DNA of 64,000 nucleotides from contig NZ_JANUDY010000002.1 of the NCBI RefSeq assembly GCF_024809975.1, forward strand, positions 62,001-126,000, read 5' to 3'. This stretch comes from Comamonas sp. BIGb0152. GTDB lineage: Bacteria > Pseudomonadota > Gammaproteobacteria > Burkholderiales > Burkholderiaceae_C. Shown here one piece after another: positions 62,084 to 64,000 of the stretch. A program made the translations under genes and the position numbers. The notes under the pieces are model-generated. The model was not told where the DNA came from. It saw only the letters and a list, made by a program, of their open reading frames with translations, and searched no databases. The first letter of the stretch is position 1, and each line of letters begins with the position of its first letter.

Positions 62084-63397
62084 TCAGCTGGTGGCCGGCA
62101 ACTGCAGGCTGGCGCGCAGGCCGCCTTCGGGGCGGTTGTGCAGGCGCAGCGTGCCGCCCAGCGACAGGCTCAGTTGGTGGGCAATGGCCAGGCCCAGGCC
62201 GGAGCCGCCGGTGTCGCGGTTGCGCGAGGCCTCCACCCGGTAAAAGGGCTGTAGCACAGCTGCAAGCTGTTCCTCGGGGATGCCGGGCCCGGTATCGCAG
62301 ACATCGATGTAGCAATGGCCCGCTTGCAGGCGCAGATGCACATCGGCGCGCTGGCCGTACTTGAGGGCGTTGTCGATCAGGTTGCCCAGAATGCGGCGCA
62401 GCGCATGGGGGCGGGTGCGGATGGGCTGGCCCGCAGCGCCCTCCAGCGTGACGGGGCTGCCGGTGTCGGCATAGTCATTGACGATGCTGCGCAGCAGCGC
62501 ATCCAGATCCAGGCGCCGCACTTTTTCGTCGGAGCCTTGCAGGGTCTTGGCGTAGTTGACACCTTCGTGCACCAGGCTGCGCATGGCCTCCAGGTCCTGG
62601 CGAAACTTGTCGGCATCGGGCATATCGTCCATCAGGTCCACCCGCAGGCGCATGCGCGTGATGGGGGTCTGCAGATCGTGCGAGATCGCCGCGAGGATCT
62701 GCATGCGCTCGTTCAGGTAGCCGGCAATGCGCTGCTGCATGGCGTTAAAGGCACGCGCTGCGCGCACCACTTCGGCCGGGCCCGCTTCGGCGACGACGAC
62801 GGGCTGCAGGTCCGGCCCCAACTGGTCGGCCGCCGCTGCCAGGCGCGCCAAAGGACGGGTGACCAGGCGCACCGCCAGCCAGGCCAGGCCTGCCAGCACC
62901 AGCAGCTGGCCCGCGAGCAGCCAGGTGACCCAGCCCGACACGGGCATAGGCACGCGGCGCGCCACGATGTACAGCGGCGAGCCATCGCTTAGCCGCAGCT
63001 GCATGCGCACGGCATCGGGCCGGTCGCCCAGCTGGCCCATCGCCAGCACCGGAAAAGGCTGCAAGGCATCGGCTACCACCTGCGCAAAGCGGGCCAGCGC
63101 CGGGTCGGTGGGGGCGGCGCTGCCAACCGTGCCCTCCAGAGAAAAACTGTAGTTGGGCCGCTCGAGCTTGGGGAACCAGTCCTGGCGCTCGCCCGCCGGC
63201 AGCCGGTCGATCAGCGCCACCGAGCTGGCGATATCGCGCTCGACCCCGCTGATCATCAGCCGCATCAGCGCCTGCTCACGTTCATGGCGAATGGCCATAT
63301 AGGTGAGCAGCTGGGCCACCCCCATGCCCAGCATCACCAGCAAGGCGACGCGCGCCAGCAGGGTGGAAGGGACAAGCCGTTGAAGAATGCTGCGCAT
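62084..63397 (-). CDS. Sensor histidine kinase
   Basis: A 437-residue kinase from ATG 63397 (GGAGG ends just ahead, in TTGACCTCCATG read on the minus strand); a TTG three codons upstream is also open. TM1 is at about 15-33, the periplasmic part at 34-155, TM2 at 156-177, then HAMP, LAAISHDLQTPITRMRLRVD with His240, NLIDNALKYGQRA and GGSGLGLAIAHQL. EnvZ-like H-box. It is transcribed ahead of the response regulator. Imperfect GTCAGTGGAT repeats lie between the two genes. Confidence 0.88.
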   Translation of the reverse strand: MRSILQRLVPSTLLARVALLVMLGMGVAQLLTYMAIRHEREQALMRLMISGVERDIASSVALIDRLPAGERQDWFPKLERPNYSFSLEGTVGSAAPTDPALARFAQVVADALQPFPVLAMGQLGDRPDAVRMQLRLSDGSPLYIVARRVPMPVSGWVTWLLAGQLLVLAGLAWLAVRLVTRPLARLAAAADQLGPDLQPVVVAEAGPAEVVRAARAFNAMQQRIAGYLNERMQILAAISHDLQTPITRMRLRVDLMDDMPDADKFRQDLEAMRSLVHEGVNYAKTLQGSDEKVRRLDLDALLRSIVNDYADTGSPVTLEGAAGQPIRTRPHALRRILGNLIDNALKYGQRADVHLRLQAGHCYIDVCDTGPGIPEEQLAAVLQPFYRVEASRNRDTGGSGLGLAIAHQLSLSLGGTLRLHNRPEGGLRASLQLPATS

Positions 63398-63430
63398 GGA
63401 GGTCAAGCCGGGTGGGGAGCCAAGGGGCGA

Positions 63431-63850
63431 TCAGGCCACGGAAAGATCGACCTGGATATTGCCGCGTGTCGCCTTGGAGTACGGGCAGATCTGGTGCGCC
63501 GCCTGCACCACAGCGAGCGCCTGGTCGTGTGCCACGCCGGGCACCTTGACGTTCAGGCGCGCCGCCAGTGCAAAGCCCTCGGCGTTTTGCACCAGGTCCA
63601 CCTCGGCATCTACCGCCAGGTCTACCGGCAGCTGGACGCCCAGCGGCTGCGCCGCGCGTGCCATCGCCCCCATAAAGCAGGCCGACCAGCCCGCCGCAAA
63701 CAGCTGCTCGGGGTTGGTGCCCGTGCCCGCCGTACCAAACTGGGTCAGGCGAATGTCCAGATGCCCGTCATCGCTGCGCGATGCGCCGGAGCGGCCGCCG
63801 GTGGTGGTCGTGCGGCCGGTGTAGAGAACCTTGTCTTGTGCTGCGCTCAT
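63431..63850 (-). CDS. ohr: Organic hydroperoxide resistance protein
   Basis: A 139-residue Ohr/OsmC peroxidase from ATG 63850; the frame extends upstream without a better start. Catalytic Cys58 is in GWSACFMGAM and Cys122 in HQICPYSKATRGN, the two Cys residues that reduce organic peroxides with lipoyl electrons. VLYTGRTTTTGGRSG at the N-terminus is the Ohr hallmark (OsmC proper differs). It is 33 bp from the kinase gene but is probably an independent unit controlled from the upstream region. Confidence 0.93.
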   Translation of the reverse strand: MSAAQDKVLYTGRTTTTGGRSGASRSDDGHLDIRLTQFGTAGTGTNPEQLFAAGWSACFMGAMARAAQPLGVQLPVDLAVDAEVDLVQNAEGFALAARLNVKVPGVAHDQALAVVQAAHQICPYSKATRGNIQVDLSVA

Positions 63851-64000
63851 GGTCAAATCCTTGTGGAGCTGTTGTTTTGTCAAACTGACGGAGCGATTGT
63901 TCAAGCCAGCGGCGCTTTGGCAAAGGGGTTGTCTGACCGAATGTAGCCCTGGGAGAGGCAGTGTACAAAACTATACAAAAGTCTTTGTTCGAGCGCATCG
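63851..64000. promoter_or_regulatory. Ohr upstream region with candidate operator
   Basis: The last 150 bases contain the direct repeat TACAAAA CTA TACAAAA (63964-63980), spaced 10 bp apart, one helical turn. OhrR-type regulators bind TACAATT-like sites, so this is a candidate operator for ohr or for a gene outside the window. The exact promoter is not certain. Confidence 0.4.

Noticed and set aside
62035-62085. GTCAGTGGAT-type repeats between the kinase and regulator genes
   Set aside because: Two imperfect units in a short spacer; too little for an operator or minisatellite claim.

Overview
The window is high-GC DNA with dense, short-gapped operons on both strands. Two Bug-type (TctC) periplasmic receptors, a TctD/TctE-like two-component pair, MocR regulators and an IPTL-CTERM protein point to a betaproteobacterium of the Burkholderiales, most likely a Comamonas-like member of the Comamonadaceae. 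This is inference from gene content. No rRNA, tRNA or CRISPR array was seen.

Layout. 0-5.9 kb: one tight operon with a LuxE-like acyl-protein synthetase (cut by the window edge), a LuxC-like fatty acyl-CoA reductase, an SsuABC/TauABC-type ABC importer and a short-chain dehydrogenase, with no luciferase genes in view. 6-12 kb: photolyase, ASCH protein, a two-component pair and a serine/threonine dehydratase. 11.8-16 kb: a MocR regulator divergent from a VOC-LysE-PhzF-DinB gene row, with a perfect inverted repeat between them. 17.3-23.6 kb: a Fur-box-preceded locus with a DUF2946-like protein, a TonB-dependent receptor, an ABC ATPase and two ABC-2 permeases. 23.6-28.8 kb: an AT-rich accessory zone with an IPTL-CTERM secreted protein, transposase debris, a nucleotidyltransferase and a Cys-rich protein.

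28.8-35.4 kb: a sugar-acid catabolic cluster (Bug receptor, DUF1537 kinase, PdxA2-like dehydrogenase, iron ADH, DapA-family lyase, DeoR regulator). 35.4-39.2 kb: a decayed region with an ADH pseudogene, an M35 aspzincin protease coupled to a small lipoprotein (candidate toxin and immunity pair), a frameshifted gene and an IS5-family remnant. 39.4-44.3 kb: ChrB plus an MFS transporter, then a Fur-box-preceded DUF3649-PepSY-DUF3325 operon. 44.3-56 kb: glycine-zipper protein, transglutaminase, a non-coding interval with strong terminators and a candidate small RNA, Bug receptor plus M20 amidohydrolase with a divergent LysR, LysE exporter, TctDE-like pair and a second SsuABC-type importer. 56-64 kb: a second MocR protein, a DipZ-type thiol reductase, a Tat-exported alpha/beta hydrolase, a third two-component system and Ohr.

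A short non-autonomous repeat with TAGGGAGGCTCTGCA termini occurs in five recognisable copies (near 8.3, 10.4, 13.7, 26.4 and 36.5 kb), mostly at the edges of accessory genes. Two copies supply the stop codon of the adjoining gene. The best candidates for undescribed biology are the LuxCE-transporter operon, the TonB receptor with an ABC-2 transporter, the M35/lipoprotein pair and the repeat family.
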